Shown here in pieces: positions 8,380-17,673 of a DNA stretch of 64,000 nt. The translations under genes and the position numbers were made by a program. This DNA is from an uncultured bacterium. Its GTDB lineage: Bacteria > Cyanobacteriota > Vampirovibrionia > Gastranaerophilales > Gastranaerophilaceae. Below the pieces are notes generated by a model. That model was not told the origin of the DNA, did no database searches, and was given only the letters and a program-made list of their open reading frames with translations. The DNA lies in NCBI GenBank assembly GCA_958366705.1, contig CATXCB010000007.1, positions 1 to 64,000 of the forward strand. Reading direction: 5' to 3'. Numbering within the stretch: the first letter of the stretch is position 1; every line of letters starts with the position of its first letter.

Positions 8380-9720
8380 CTACGCTACCTTGAAATAATC
8401 TTTTATTTTCTGTGCAGTATCTGCTTTCGTAAATATAATCAAAATATCATGTTCTTTTATCTGTGTATCACCTTTTGGAATAATAACATGATTTCTACGT
8501 TGAATAATACCTACAATAGCCGGGGCAGGGAAACGTAATTCCATAATTTTTTTATCGTTAAAATCATATAGTACTGCGATTTCTAAAACTTCTGCCGCAC
8601 CCTGCTCTACAGTAGCTAATATATCAACATTTGTTTCATCTAAATCATTTCTGACTTCATTTATTGCCGAAGTTTTTGGAGAAACCGCAATATCAATCCC
8701 GACTTTTTCAAACAAAGGAATATTTAAAACCTTAGAAACTCTTGAAATAACCCGTTTTACTCCGAGTTGCTTTACCAGCAAAGAACAAAGTAAATTTCTT
8801 TCATCATTATTTGTAACTGAAATTACCACATCACTTGAACCAATTTCTTCTTCATCCAAAATCTTCAAATTAGTTCCGTCTCCGTTAATTACGAGCGTTC
8901 TTTGCAATTCTTGAGCTAAAAATTCACAACGTTCATAATTTTTTTCAATAATTTTGGTCTTAATTTTCATTTCTTCCAAATTTTTAGCAAGCATATAACC
9001 AACATTACCGCCGCCAATTATAGAAACCGATTTTACCTGTTCTTTTTCGTGGAAAAATGTTCCGGCTAAAATATCCAATGAGCGGGAAGTCCCCATGAAT
9101 ATAAGCTTATCCTCTTCATTAATTTCGGTTAACCCGTTAGGAATAAATAAAAGATTATCACGTTTTACACCCACAATAATAGTATCCTTTGTAAATCCGC
9201 AATCTTTAACCATTTTACCAACAATAGAAGAGCCCGGCTTTACTTTATACTCAAGCAGTCTTGCCTTACCATCTGCAAAATTTTCAACATCAAGGGCATG
9301 TGCGACTGTTACAATTCTGAATAATTCTTGAGTAAGAAGAGCTTCCGGCCAAATAACATAATCAATAAAAAAATCACCGAGATAATCACCGGTTTTATCA
9401 AGCTCCATTGTATTACGGTATTCTTCTTTTGAAACAAAACAAATAGTTCTGATTCCGCTTATCTTTTTTGCAGATAAACATGCAACAATATTAGCTTCAT
9501 CTAGAGCCGTACACGCTATGAATACATCAGAGTTGATTATATCGGCAGCTTTTAGTACATTAATATCTGTAGCATTACCATGCACAAAACTAATATCTAG
9601 CTTATCAAATTCATCAGTTCTGTTTTCTTCTTTATCTATTACAGTAATATCATGATCTTCAAAAAACTCAGTCGCTAAAAGGCATCCAACCTCTGTTGCT
9701 CCATAAATTACAATCTTCAT
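8380..9720 (-). CDS. trkA: Trk potassium uptake protein TrkA, NAD-binding RCK subunit
   Basis: 446-residue cytoplasmic regulator that gates TrkH in response to nucleotides. It has two tandem RCK modules: the N-terminal one opens with KIVIYGATEVGCLLA, and the second Rossmann fold has SIIGGGNVGYMLAK near residue 230. Each is followed by a TrkA-C domain (KPGSSIVGKMVKD and PAPAIVGIIQRR). This two-module form is the classic proteobacterial-type TrkA rather than single-RCK KtrA. Confidence 0.94.
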   Translation of the reverse strand: MKIVIYGATEVGCLLATEFFEDHDITVIDKEENRTDEFDKLDISFVHGNATDINVLKAADIINSDVFIACTALDEANIVACLSAKKISGIRTICFVSKEEYRNTMELDKTGDYLGDFFIDYVIWPEALLTQELFRIVTVAHALDVENFADGKARLLEYKVKPGSSIVGKMVKDCGFTKDTIIVGVKRDNLLFIPNGLTEINEEDKLIFMGTSRSLDILAGTFFHEKEQVKSVSIIGGGNVGYMLAKNLEEMKIKTKIIEKNYERCEFLAQELQRTLVINGDGTNLKILDEEEIGSSDVVISVTNNDERNLLCSLLVKQLGVKRVISRVSKVLNIPLFEKVGIDIAVSPKTSAINEVRNDLDETNVDILATVEQGAAEVLEIAVLYDFNDKKIMELRFPAPAIVGIIQRRNHVIIPKGDTQIKEHDILIIFTKADTAQKIKDYFKVA

Positions 9721-9726
9721 ATATAA

Positions 9727-10020
9727 TTATCCTATCCAGCCAAACAATGAAAATATAAAAACTGCGCCATAAACAATAGCATTCCTCAAAATTATTAACA
9801 CGAAAGTAGCCACAATCGGCGACAAATCAATAAATCCCAATGGCGGAATAAACTTTCTGAATAAATCAAGATATAAGTCCACAGATGTCCTTAGGGCTTT
9901 CAATATTGGATTATCCCAATTTAAACCCGGAATCCATGTCAAAAAGCATCTGACCACAATCATCAATAAGTATATATAAAAACAATTTGCAATTGCCTGA
10001 ACAATTTTAATTGCTATCAT
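9727..10020 (-). CDS. YggT family membrane protein
   Basis: 97 residues from ATG 10020, with two hydrophobic segments and the YggT signature RCFLTWIPGL around residue 25. The family is widespread in bacteria and cyanobacteria, where members have been linked to osmotic stress and membrane or division organisation; the exact role is unknown. The start overlaps the end of a second YggT paralogue by 14 nt, and trkA begins 6 nt after the stop. This context hints at a link to K+/osmotic balance. Confidence 0.8.
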   Translation of the reverse strand: MIAIKIVQAIANCFYIYLLMIVVRCFLTWIPGLNWDNPILKALRTSVDLYLDLFRKFIPPLGFIDLSPIVATFVLIILRNAIVYGAVFIFSLFGWIG

Positions 10021-10351
10021 CTTTCTTATCCTTTCCCTTTTCCTCATTTAATTTTTGCATTAACTCTTCCGGAGTTACTACAATTATCTTTGGATTTTTA
10101 TCTGCATAATATTTAGCATAAATTTTTCTTAACCCCATAGAAACTAGAACTGCAACAACCATTACCAGTGTCGGAGAAAAAGAAAAGCCTGCTACAGACG
10201 GAATTATATAAAAACCTGCAAATTTAAAAATAAAATCAAACAGCGGATAATCCGGATTTATATTCGGCACCCAGGATAAAAGACATGCCCCCAGAACAAA
10301 ATACAAGTACAAATTAACCAATCTATCGAGAAATACAATTAAATTTGCCAT
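10007..10351 (-). CDS. YggT family membrane protein, second copy with charged tail
   Basis: 114 residues. It carries the same fold signature as the downstream gene (GACLLSWVPNI) and two to three membrane segments. A polar C-terminal tail of about 35 residues ending EEKGKDKKDDSN is probably cytosolic. Adjacent tandem YggT genes suggest heteromeric assembly, but that is inference. Lies 9 nt downstream of mtnP in the same operon. Confidence 0.78.
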   Translation of the reverse strand: MANLIVFLDRLVNLYLYFVLGACLLSWVPNINPDYPLFDFIFKFAGFYIIPSVAGFSFSPTLVMVVAVLVSMGLRKIYAKYYADKNPKIIVVTPEELMQKLNEEKGKDKKDDSN

Positions 10352-10360
10352 AGCTCCTCT

Positions 10361-11161
10361 TTATAAATCTAATTTTGTAGAATTCATACAGTCGCAGTGC
10401 ACCTGCTCCATAGGAATATTTTCTATCATAGTAAATAATAAAGATTTTAAATTAGCCACATTATTATTAAATACTTCAATAACAGCATCGTGAGAAACCG
10501 GAGGAACATCCCCAACCAATCCGGCATCATAATCTGTAATTAATGAAATATTTAAAGGACACATATTCATTTCTTTAACAAGATAAGCCTCAGGGTATGC
10601 TGTCATATTGATAACCTGCCATCCCTGTTTTGTAAAGAAAGCTGATTCCGCTTTTGTAGAAAATCTTGGGCCATTAATTACAACAACGGTACCAGATTCA
10701 TGAATAGGAATACCAAGTTTTTTACCTGTTTCAATTGCCAGAGCCCTCAATTCAGGACAATAAGTATCTGCCGGTGACGGGTGTTGAACTACAGGACCTT
10801 CGAAAAATGTTGTTTTTCTTCCATCTGTCCAATCTACGAACTGATCGCATATAACAAAATCACCTGGCTTTACTTCTTTTTGAAGGCTGCCTGCTGCACA
10901 AGGTGAAATTACTCTTTTACAGCCAAGATGTTTCATAGCCCATACATTAGCTCTAAAGTTTACAAGATGAGGCGGAATTGAATGATTTCTGCCATGACGC
11001 GGCATAAATGCTACATTGTGCTCTCCAATTTTTCCTAAGAATACACTATCACTTGTTTTGCCGTATGGAGTTTCCACAGTAACTTCTTCAATATTTTCTA
11101 AAAAACTATAAAATCCTGAGCCGCCAAACACACCAATTGTTGCTTTATTTAATATTTCCAT
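10361..11161 (-). CDS. mtnP: S-methyl-5'-thioadenosine phosphorylase
   Basis: Phosphorolysis of methylthioadenosine to adenine and methylthioribose-1-phosphate. 266 residues, with the PNP/MTAP family motifs IGVFGGSGFY at the N-terminus, MPRHGRNHSIPPH, SPCAAGSLQ, and NMTAYPEAYLVKEMN in the purine site. Start ATG 11161 was chosen because GGGAG sits 6 nt upstream; ATG 11176 would place this Shine-Dalgarno inside the gene. The adenine could be reused by apt at 17674. First gene of the operon leading into yggT-trkAH. Confidence 0.9.
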   Translation of the reverse strand: MEILNKATIGVFGGSGFYSFLENIEEVTVETPYGKTSDSVFLGKIGEHNVAFMPRHGRNHSIPPHLVNFRANVWAMKHLGCKRVISPCAAGSLQKEVKPGDFVICDQFVDWTDGRKTTFFEGPVVQHPSPADTYCPELRALAIETGKKLGIPIHESGTVVVINGPRFSTKAESAFFTKQGWQVINMTAYPEAYLVKEMNMCPLNISLITDYDAGLVGDVPPVSHDAVIEVFNNNVANLKSLLFTMIENIPMEQVHCDCMNSTKLDL

Positions 11162-11284
11162 ATTTTTCTCCCACATTTAAATGTCCGTCATACAGAATTT
11201 AGCCTAACACAAAACGTCAGCCTAAACAATAGTTGTATTTTATTTTACAATATAAAATTTTATTTTACAAAAGATAAATAAAAC

Positions 11285-11427
11285 TTCATATAGATTAGCC
11301 CGAACGGTTAATATAAAACACGCCGTAAGACTAATTTAAAAAAGGGTATATATTACGTTTAATATAATTAATCTTTTTCATACTTCCAGCTATTCTTAAT
11401 TCAACGAGCCTCATTCGGGGCTCTTTT
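11285..11427 (+). ncRNA. candidate small RNA ending in an orphan terminator
   Basis: A terminator (GAGCC - 8-nt loop - GGCTC, then TTTTCTTTT, 11406-11427) points along the plus strand, yet no plus-strand gene precedes it. About 100 nt upstream, nested pairings ATTAG/CTAAT and ACGG/CCGT can form a hairpin near 11294-11335. A weak TTTACA...ATATAG promoter lies just before. I do not recognise an RNA family; the boundaries are approximate. Confidence 0.33.
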
Positions 11428-11453
11428 CTTTTGTAACAAAATGCAAACTTAAG

Positions 11454-11481
11454 TTACAAAATTCAAAAAATATGATAAAAT
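11454..11481 (+). promoter_or_regulatory. promoter of the exported protein gene
   Basis: TTACAA (11454-11459), 16-nt spacer, TAAAAT (11476-11481). A GAAAGAGAGAG Shine-Dalgarno precedes ATG 11514. Confidence 0.45.
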
Positions 11482-11513
11482 GCCATTGAAATAAAAAGAA
11501 AGAGAGAGTTTGC

Positions 11514-12188
11514 ATGAGAAACAAAATTTTAACAGCACTATTAGCATTAGTACTAGCAGCACAGGTTGCAATGGCAGAACCTTTCAATGCTAATGCAAAA
11601 ACTAAAAGGATTCCTGCAGGAACAACACTGTCTTTAAAAATGCTTACACCGATAAACACCGGATATAACACTAAAGGTACAAGTTTTACTGCAATGTTAA
11701 TGACCGATCAAAAATCAAATGATGATGTCATTTTACCTATGGGTTCAATTGTAAGAGGAGATATCAAGGAAATCACTCCAGCAAAAAGATTATCAAAAGG
11801 ACCTATTTTATATCTTGACTTTGATCATGTCGTAACTCCTAACGGAAGACAATTACCATTATCCTTAACCATTGTTGGTCGCGCAGATATGACTAACGAC
11901 GGCGGTATCACTACAACTAAAGGATACTGGGATGCATGGGAAAAAACATGTAAAAAATCCGGTGACATAACCAAAAATTCTATTGAATGGGGTAAAAATG
12001 TAACAGACAGCGGATGGCAATATGTTTTAGTTCCTGTTGCAGCATTCGGAGGAGTATTTGGAACTGCCGGTTATTTTGTATACGACAGTATTGCTGATGT
12101 CATCAGATTAGGCAAAGATGTTCAAATACAATCAAATGAAATCTTAAATGTAATTTTAACAGAACCTGTTGATGTTCCTGTAATCTAA
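11514..12188 (+). CDS. exported beta-rich protein of unknown function
   Basis: 224 residues with a clear Sec signal peptide (MRNKILTALLALVLAAQVAMA) and cleavage after AMA. The mature part reads as beta-strands: IPAGTTLSLKMLTPI, LPMGSIVRGDIKEITPAKRL, then VTPNGRQLPLSL, and a hydrophobic Gly/Ala-rich helix near residue 170. The sequence of a required ligand, G-x-x-V-x-G, then P-x-K-R-L recurs in the exported protein at 48866, so they form a paralogous group. Likely periplasmic or outer-membrane associated; no known function. Confidence 0.72.
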   Translation: MRNKILTALLALVLAAQVAMAEPFNANAKTKRIPAGTTLSLKMLTPINTGYNTKGTSFTAMLMTDQKSNDDVILPMGSIVRGDIKEITPAKRLSKGPILYLDFDHVVTPNGRQLPLSLTIVGRADMTNDGGITTTKGYWDAWEKTCKKSGDITKNSIEWGKNVTDSGWQYVLVPVAAFGGVFGTAGYFVYDSIADVIRLGKDVQIQSNEILNVILTEPVDVPVI

Positions 12189-12200
12189 TAAGTTATTTAT

Positions 12201-13124
12201 ATGTCTAAACTTGATAAAATAGAAGAATTACAAGGTTTACTCAAAGAAGATTCATCAAATTTTCAAGCAAGACGACAACTTGCAGTCCTGCTTATGGATT
12301 GCGGATTTAATGAAGAAGCTTTGCAGCACCTTTTGTATCTTGCAAAAATGTTCAAATACGATGACGGGATTTTTTATAATCTCGGCATCGTTTTTGAAAA
12401 AATGAAAAAATATACAAAAGCTAAAGAAGCTTACGAAAAAACCATAGAACTTGAACCGGAAGCAATGGATGCCGTTTATAATCTTGGTCTTGTATATACC
12501 GAATTAAAAGATTATAAAAAAGCAATAGAATGTTTTGAAAAAGTTATAGAATCCGACGATAAAGATTCTAATTCTTACTTCAATCTCGGACTTGTATATT
12601 TTAAAATGAAAGATTACCTGCTGGCAATTGACTATTTTCAAAAAACTATAGACCTGAATGATGATGATATCTATGCACACTTTTATATAGGCAATATCCT
12701 TAAAGAATTCGGTGATTTGGATTCTGCAAAAGAAAAATTTGAAAAAGTCCTGAGCATATCTCCTGATTATAGCTGGGCATACTATAACCTTGCGGTTATA
12801 AACTATGAAGAAGGTAACCATCAAAAAGCAAAAGAATTTTTAGAAAAAACTATAGAATTAAATCCAGTTGATATTGAAGCATACAAAATTCTTGCGAAAA
12901 TACTGGCAAAAGACAGTGAATTCGACAAGGCATGTAATATTATGCAAGATGCTCTATCTAATTGTGAAGAATCCGGAGATTTATACTATATAACAGCAGC
13001 AATTTACAAATTAACAGGTGATATCGAGAATTGTAAAATGTACATGAATGAAGCAATAAGGAATTATCAGACTCTTACTGTTCCTGTAAATATTGTAAAA
13101 GAAGAGTTAAATCGAATTCGATAG
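12201..13124 (+). CDS. TPR repeat protein
   Basis: 307 residues made almost entirely of 34-residue tetratricopeptide repeats, about seven, e.g. AVYNLGLVYTELKDYKKAIE and YFNLGLVYFKMKDYLLAIDY. No signal peptide or membrane segment, so probably a cytosolic scaffold. It follows the exported protein by 12 nt and precedes proS by about 55 nt. The partner cannot be deduced from the sequence. Confidence 0.85.
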   Translation: MSKLDKIEELQGLLKEDSSNFQARRQLAVLLMDCGFNEEALQHLLYLAKMFKYDDGIFYNLGIVFEKMKKYTKAKEAYEKTIELEPEAMDAVYNLGLVYTELKDYKKAIECFEKVIESDDKDSNSYFNLGLVYFKMKDYLLAIDYFQKTIDLNDDDIYAHFYIGNILKEFGDLDSAKEKFEKVLSISPDYSWAYYNLAVINYEEGNHQKAKEFLEKTIELNPVDIEAYKILAKILAKDSEFDKACNIMQDALSNCEESGDLYYITAAIYKLTGDIENCKMYMNEAIRNYQTLTVPVNIVKEELNRIR

Positions 13125-13179
13125 GTCTATTTTTGTGATAAAATAAAGACATTGAATAATTTATATGAGGGATAAAATT

Positions 13180-14916
13180 ATGAAAATGTCAAAATTATTT
13201 GTGCAAACATTAAGAGAATTTCCATCAGATGCTGAAGTTGTATCTCATAAAATGCTTGCAAGAGCTGGTTATATAAGAAAACTTACATCAGGGGTTTATA
13301 ACTATTTGCCGCTAATGTGGAGAGTCTTAAAAAAAGTTGAAAACATAGTAAGAGACGAAATGGATAAAGCCGGAGCTCAGGAACTTTTAATGCCATTTGT
13401 ACAGCCTAAAGAACTCTGGATTGAATCCGGCAGATGGGAAGCTTACGGAAAAGAATTAATGCGTCTAAAAGACCGCCACAACCGAGAAATGTGTCTCGGA
13501 CCAACTCACGAAGAAATTATTACAGCTGTGGCCAGAGACGTACTAAAATCATATAAACAGCTGCCTACAAATCTTTATCAGATTCAATCTAAATTCAGAG
13601 ATGAAGTAAGACCTCGTTTTGGTCTGTTAAGAGGCAGAGAATTCATTATGAAAGATGCATATAGCTTTGGCACATCTCAGGAAGAACTTGAAAAAGAATA
13701 TGAAAACATGGCTCAAGCATACAGAAATATCTTTAAAAGATGCGGATTAGATACTAAAATGGTTCAATCTGACTCCGGTGCAATCGGAGGAAGCGTTTCT
13801 CATGAATTTATGGTAATCACAACGACTGATGCCGGAGAAAATGATGTATTTTATTGCGATGACTGTGATTATTCCGCAAATTCAAACCATGCGATTTCAA
13901 ACTTGCCGGGTGCCGTTGTAGATGGTAAAGACTATTTTAATAAAAATGAAATTTTAGATACTCCGAATACTCACTCTATTGAGGAGTTATCAGAATTCTT
14001 AAAAATTCCTGCTACATTAATTTTAAAATCATTAATTTACATTGTTGATAAAAAACCGGTAATGGCACTTATTAGAGCAGACAAAACTGTTGAAGAAACA
14101 AAACTTATGAACGCTGTCGGCGGAATAGACATCCGTATCGCAACGTCCGGTGAAATTGAAGAACTTATGCAGCAAAACGGATTTGATGCAATTCCTGGAT
14201 TTATTGGACCAAAAGGATTTAAAGATATAACAATCATTGCAGATAACACAGTAAAAGAAATGAAAAACTTCGTTGTAGGAATTAATCAAAATGATGTCCA
14301 TATGGTTGGTGCAAATCTTTCTGATTTAAATATTGATGAAATCAAATACGAAGATTTAAGATTGGTTGAAGCAGGAGAGTTATGCCCTCAATGCGGTAAA
14401 CCTCTAAAAGTTACAAGGGGTATAGAAGTTGGTAATATTTTCCAATTAGGAACAAAATACTCAAAACCAATGAATGCGGTTTATCTTGATAAAGACGGCA
14501 AATCAAAGCCTTATATTATGGGTTGCTATGGTATCGGAATTTCCAGAACTGCAGCTGCCGCAGTGGAAGCCCATCATGATGATTTTGGTATAAAATGGCC
14601 TTTAGCCATCGCCCCATACCATGTTGTTATTGTTCCTGTTAGCACAAAAGATGAAACCCAAATGAGCGTAGCTATAAAACTATATGAAGAACTTCTGGCA
14701 AACGGGGTTGAAGCAGTATTAGATGACAGAGATGAAAGACCTGGTGTAAAATTCAAAGACGCTGACTTAATAGGATTTCCGTACAGAATAACTGTAGGAA
14801 AAACAATTCAAGAAGGTAATGTTGAATTTGTAATAAGAGAAACAGGAGAAAAAATCCCGATGAAACCAGAAGATGCAGCGCAAAAGATTATAGAAGCTGT
14901 AAATAAAATAAAATAA
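13180..14916 (+). CDS. proS: prolyl-tRNA synthetase, bacterial type with editing domain
   Basis: 578 residues from ATG 13180, preceded by GAGGG at proper spacing; ATG 13165 would overlap that Shine-Dalgarno. The N-terminal FVQTLREFPSDAEVVSH and ARAGYIRKLTSGVYNYLPL are typical. Class II motif 2 is KFRDEVRPRFGLLRGREFIM. The inserted editing domain spans roughly residues 230-390 (TLILKSLIYIVDKKPVMAL). Motif 3 is YGIGISRTAAAAVEAHHD, followed by the anticodon-binding domain. Confidence 0.95.
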   Translation: MKMSKLFVQTLREFPSDAEVVSHKMLARAGYIRKLTSGVYNYLPLMWRVLKKVENIVRDEMDKAGAQELLMPFVQPKELWIESGRWEAYGKELMRLKDRHNREMCLGPTHEEIITAVARDVLKSYKQLPTNLYQIQSKFRDEVRPRFGLLRGREFIMKDAYSFGTSQEELEKEYENMAQAYRNIFKRCGLDTKMVQSDSGAIGGSVSHEFMVITTTDAGENDVFYCDDCDYSANSNHAISNLPGAVVDGKDYFNKNEILDTPNTHSIEELSEFLKIPATLILKSLIYIVDKKPVMALIRADKTVEETKLMNAVGGIDIRIATSGEIEELMQQNGFDAIPGFIGPKGFKDITIIADNTVKEMKNFVVGINQNDVHMVGANLSDLNIDEIKYEDLRLVEAGELCPQCGKPLKVTRGIEVGNIFQLGTKYSKPMNAVYLDKDGKSKPYIMGCYGIGISRTAAAAVEAHHDDFGIKWPLAIAPYHVVIVPVSTKDETQMSVAIKLYEELLANGVEAVLDDRDERPGVKFKDADLIGFPYRITVGKTIQEGNVEFVIRETGEKIPMKPEDAAQKIIEAVNKIK

Positions 14917-14931
14917 AAATATATTATATGC

Positions 14932-14964
14932 AAAAAAGTCGAAGCTCAAAACTTCGACTTTTTT
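14932..14964. terminator. bidirectional terminator between proS and DedA gene
   Basis: AAAAAAGTCGAAG - 7 nt - CTTCGACTTTTTT, a 13-bp stem usable by both convergent transcripts. Confidence 0.85.
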
Positions 14965-14987
14965 ATAATACAAAATCAAACTATTAA

Positions 14988-15608
14988 TTAGCTTTCTTTA
15001 AGATGCTTAATATGTTTCCAAACATAAATGCCACCAAGAATCAAAATAACTAAAATAATGACGATGTCGAACTTATGCCATATTGCTTTTAATTTATCTA
15101 GATGTTCTCCAAGTTTTACACCAACATAAACAAGAAGATAACTCCATATCAAGGAACCTAGAAAGGTTAAAGTAAAAAAAGTTCTTTTTCTTGCCTTTAA
15201 AATACCCGCAGGCAAAGAGATAAAAGTCCTTACAACAGGCAGCATCCGGCATATAAAAAACGCCCAATCTCCATATTTTTCAACCCATTTATCAGCATCA
15301 TCCAAATCTTTCTTTGATACAAGAATATATTTACCATATTTTTCGAAGAATTTACGTCCGCCGAAATAACCAAGATAATATGATGGAATTGAGCCGATAA
15401 CACATCCAATCGCACCTGCAAAAGCTGCCATATGAAAACCCATTTCCCCTTTGCTGACAAGATATCCTGCAAATGGCAAAACAGCTTCACTTGGCAGTGG
15501 AATATTACATGACTCAATCGCCATTAATAATGCAATACCTGCCGGTCCCATAGCTGTTATGACACTTTCTATCCAGCTAATCAATCCGGTTAAAATACTA
15601 TCCAACAT
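14988..15608 (-). CDS. DedA family membrane protein
   Basis: 206 residues with about five hydrophobic segments. It has the DedA/VTT features: ESCNIPLPSEAVLPFAGYL near the N-terminus with the conserved Glu, YYLGYFGGRKFFEKYGKY, and FICRMLPVVRTFISLPAG with the essential arginines. Members act in lipid carrier (undecaprenyl phosphate) recycling and proton-motive-force homeostasis. Monocistronic; GGGAG Shine-Dalgarno before ATG 15608. Confidence 0.88.
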   Translation of the reverse strand: MLDSILTGLISWIESVITAMGPAGIALLMAIESCNIPLPSEAVLPFAGYLVSKGEMGFHMAAFAGAIGCVIGSIPSYYLGYFGGRKFFEKYGKYILVSKKDLDDADKWVEKYGDWAFFICRMLPVVRTFISLPAGILKARKRTFFTLTFLGSLIWSYLLVYVGVKLGEHLDKLKAIWHKFDIVIILVILILGGIYVWKHIKHLKES

Positions 15609-15701
15609 AATTTAATTCTCTCCCTCAAAATGTCTATGGTTATTATATCAAAAATAAACAAAAAACACAGATAAAATAATATATAAATTAATATTAAAAA
15701 A

Positions 15702-15728
15702 GGGTTCTTGTTATATAAACAAGAACCC
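15702..15728 (-). terminator. terminator of the HU gene
   Basis: Read on the minus strand: GGGTTCTTGTT, loop TATAT, AACAAGAACCC, then TTTTTT. Confidence 0.85.
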
Positions 15729-15754
15729 GCAATTTATTAACATCAATATGTTTA

Positions 15755-16033
15755 CTATTTTCCGTTAACAACAGTTTTGAATTTTTTACCAGCTGAGAAA
15801 GCAGGAACTGTTTTTGCAGGAATTTTTAATTCTTTACCAGTTTGAGGATTTCTGCCAGTTCTAGCAGCTCTTTTGCGAGGTTCGAATGTACCGAAACCAA
15901 CTAAAGTAACTTTTTTACCTTTAGCAACTGTTTTTTGAATAGTATCAATTAAAGAAGTTAAAACTTCTGTTGCTTCTTTTTGAGTAACGTTAGCTTTTTT
16001 AGCGATTTCTTGTACTAATTCTTCTTTGTTCAT
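15755..16033 (-). CDS. hup: HU-type DNA-binding protein
   Basis: 92 residues from ATG 16033, which has GGAG 7 nt upstream. Small basic nucleoid protein that bends DNA as a dimer. Typical HU features: MNKEELVQEIAKKANVTQKE, VTLVGFGTFEPRKRAARTGR, NPQTGKELKIPA and PAFSAGKKFK at the C-terminus, with the DNA-intercalating proline in the arm. Stands alone with its own terminator. Confidence 0.95.
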   Translation of the reverse strand: MNKEELVQEIAKKANVTQKEATEVLTSLIDTIQKTVAKGKKVTLVGFGTFEPRKRAARTGRNPQTGKELKIPAKTVPAFSAGKKFKTVVNGK

Positions 16034-16294
16034 AATAAAACTCCTTCTTCTTGTGTACAAAAATAATTATATAAAAAATTTCCTGCAATGCAAGTATTTT
16101 AACGAATATTAACACTTTTTAACTAAAAAAACATACTAATAGTGGATATTAAATGGTTTGCAGGAAACCTTAACATAAATACCATTGCAAAATGTATCAA
16201 TATATTTATATAGAAAGACCTTTTCATGCTTTTTTGATAAAATCATGCTTGTAAGTAAAAAGTTTTTTGTAGGAAGTAAGAAGAATAATTTGAT

Positions 16295-17662
16295 ATGAAA
16301 GAAAGAATTTTATTATTTTTTATTGTCTTGGGCTTAACAGCATTTATTTACATTTTCCAGAGCTACACAGTATGGGGACTTGCAATTTTAGTTTTATTGA
16401 TGGCTGTGTATGCTATCTTTACAAATATTGCCTATAAAATAAAAAAAAGAAAAAGTCTTAAAAATCCACAATTAAAAAATGAACAATATAAACCGTTTGT
16501 TAGTATAATGATTCCCGCACACAATGAAGAATCTGTAATTTCAAACACAATTGAAACAGTTCTGAATTTGGATTACCCGAATTTTGAAATAATTGCAATT
16601 GATGATAGAAGTACTGATAATACGGCATCAGTACTTAAAAATCTGGAAAAGAAATATCCTAACAAAGTTATAGCCTTTATTAGAGATAAAAATGCATTTC
16701 CAGGTAAATCTGCAGTATTAAATGATGCTTTACAATTTGCAAAAGGCGAAGCAATCCTTGTATTTGATGCTGATGCAACAATGGAACCAAACTTCTTGAC
16801 TAATCTTGTTTATGAACTTGAACCAAAAGATGTGGGTGCTGTACAAGCCAGAAAAGTTATAAGAAATAAAGATATTAATATATTAACCCGCTGTCAAAAC
16901 AATGAAATGACAATGGATACATATTTTCAGGTAAGCAGAGACTCTGTAAAAGGCGCTGTTGAACTTCGAGGTAACGGAGAATTAATTAAAAGAACCGCAC
17001 TGGAAGATATTGGAGGCTGGAATAATTATACAATTACAGATGACCTGGATATGTCAACACGCTTGCACATAAAAGGGTGGGACGTGCGATTCTGTCATGA
17101 AACAATTGTTTATGAAGAAGGTATAATGTACTTGTTCCCATTATACAGACAACGCAGACGCTGGCTGGAAGGAACTATTAGAAGATATCTTGAATATTTC
17201 TGGGATATTTTGACTTCTAAAAAAATGTCTATGCGTGTGCGTGTTGATATGATAGCTTACATTTCTGAATTCATAATGCCGGGATGGTTTATAATTGAAA
17301 TCGGCATATTATTAATGAAAATAATTGTAAAAGATGCACCGCCTCATATCTTATTGTCATCAATAATTATGGGGGCAATTATAGGGCTTGGCTTTATGAT
17401 AGCATGCAGATACAGCTTGAGAAGATATGACAATCTGTCAAGAAAAGATGCTTTTTTCCAAGCAATAGAAACATCTATTTACCTTTTGCTTATATGGTTC
17501 CCGCTTGTTTTATTTATAGGAACAAAAATTCTATTTATGAAAAAAGATATGAACTGGGGAAAAACTGCGCATGGGTTAATTCAACATGAACATGCGATAC
17601 AGAAAGCAAAAGAAAAAATTAGACAGGCAAAAGAAGAATTAAAAAAATTACTAAAAAAATAG
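16295..17662 (+). CDS. family 2 processive-type glycosyltransferase
   Basis: 455-residue membrane protein resembling poly-N-acetylglucosamine, cellulose or hyaluronan synthase-like GT2 enzymes. It has two N-terminal membrane helices, then the GT-A domain with IDDRSTDNT (nucleotide site), FDADA (metal site, about residue 157), TDDLDMSTRL (base) and YRQRRRWLEG (Q-x-x-RW product motif, about residue 290). Three C-terminal helices and a basic Lys-rich tail follow. Likely polymerises a surface polysaccharide from UDP-sugar; the sugar is unknown and no biosynthesis cluster surrounds it. apt follows 11 nt later. Confidence 0.85.
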   Translation: MKERILLFFIVLGLTAFIYIFQSYTVWGLAILVLLMAVYAIFTNIAYKIKKRKSLKNPQLKNEQYKPFVSIMIPAHNEESVISNTIETVLNLDYPNFEIIAIDDRSTDNTASVLKNLEKKYPNKVIAFIRDKNAFPGKSAVLNDALQFAKGEAILVFDADATMEPNFLTNLVYELEPKDVGAVQARKVIRNKDINILTRCQNNEMTMDTYFQVSRDSVKGAVELRGNGELIKRTALEDIGGWNNYTITDDLDMSTRLHIKGWDVRFCHETIVYEEGIMYLFPLYRQRRRWLEGTIRRYLEYFWDILTSKKMSMRVRVDMIAYISEFIMPGWFIIEIGILLMKIIVKDAPPHILLSSIIMGAIIGLGFMIACRYSLRRYDNLSRKDAFFQAIETSIYLLLIWFPLVLFIGTKILFMKKDMNWGKTAHGLIQHEHAIQKAKEKIRQAKEELKKLLKK

Positions 17663-17673
17663 GAGAAATATAA

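Larger units (their letters stand above)
11177..11513. other. intergenic region between divergent genes
   Basis: No protein gene seen. It contains the promoter side of mtnP, a candidate structured RNA ending at a plus-strand terminator (11285-11427) and the promoter of the exported protein at 11514. Confidence 0.6.
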
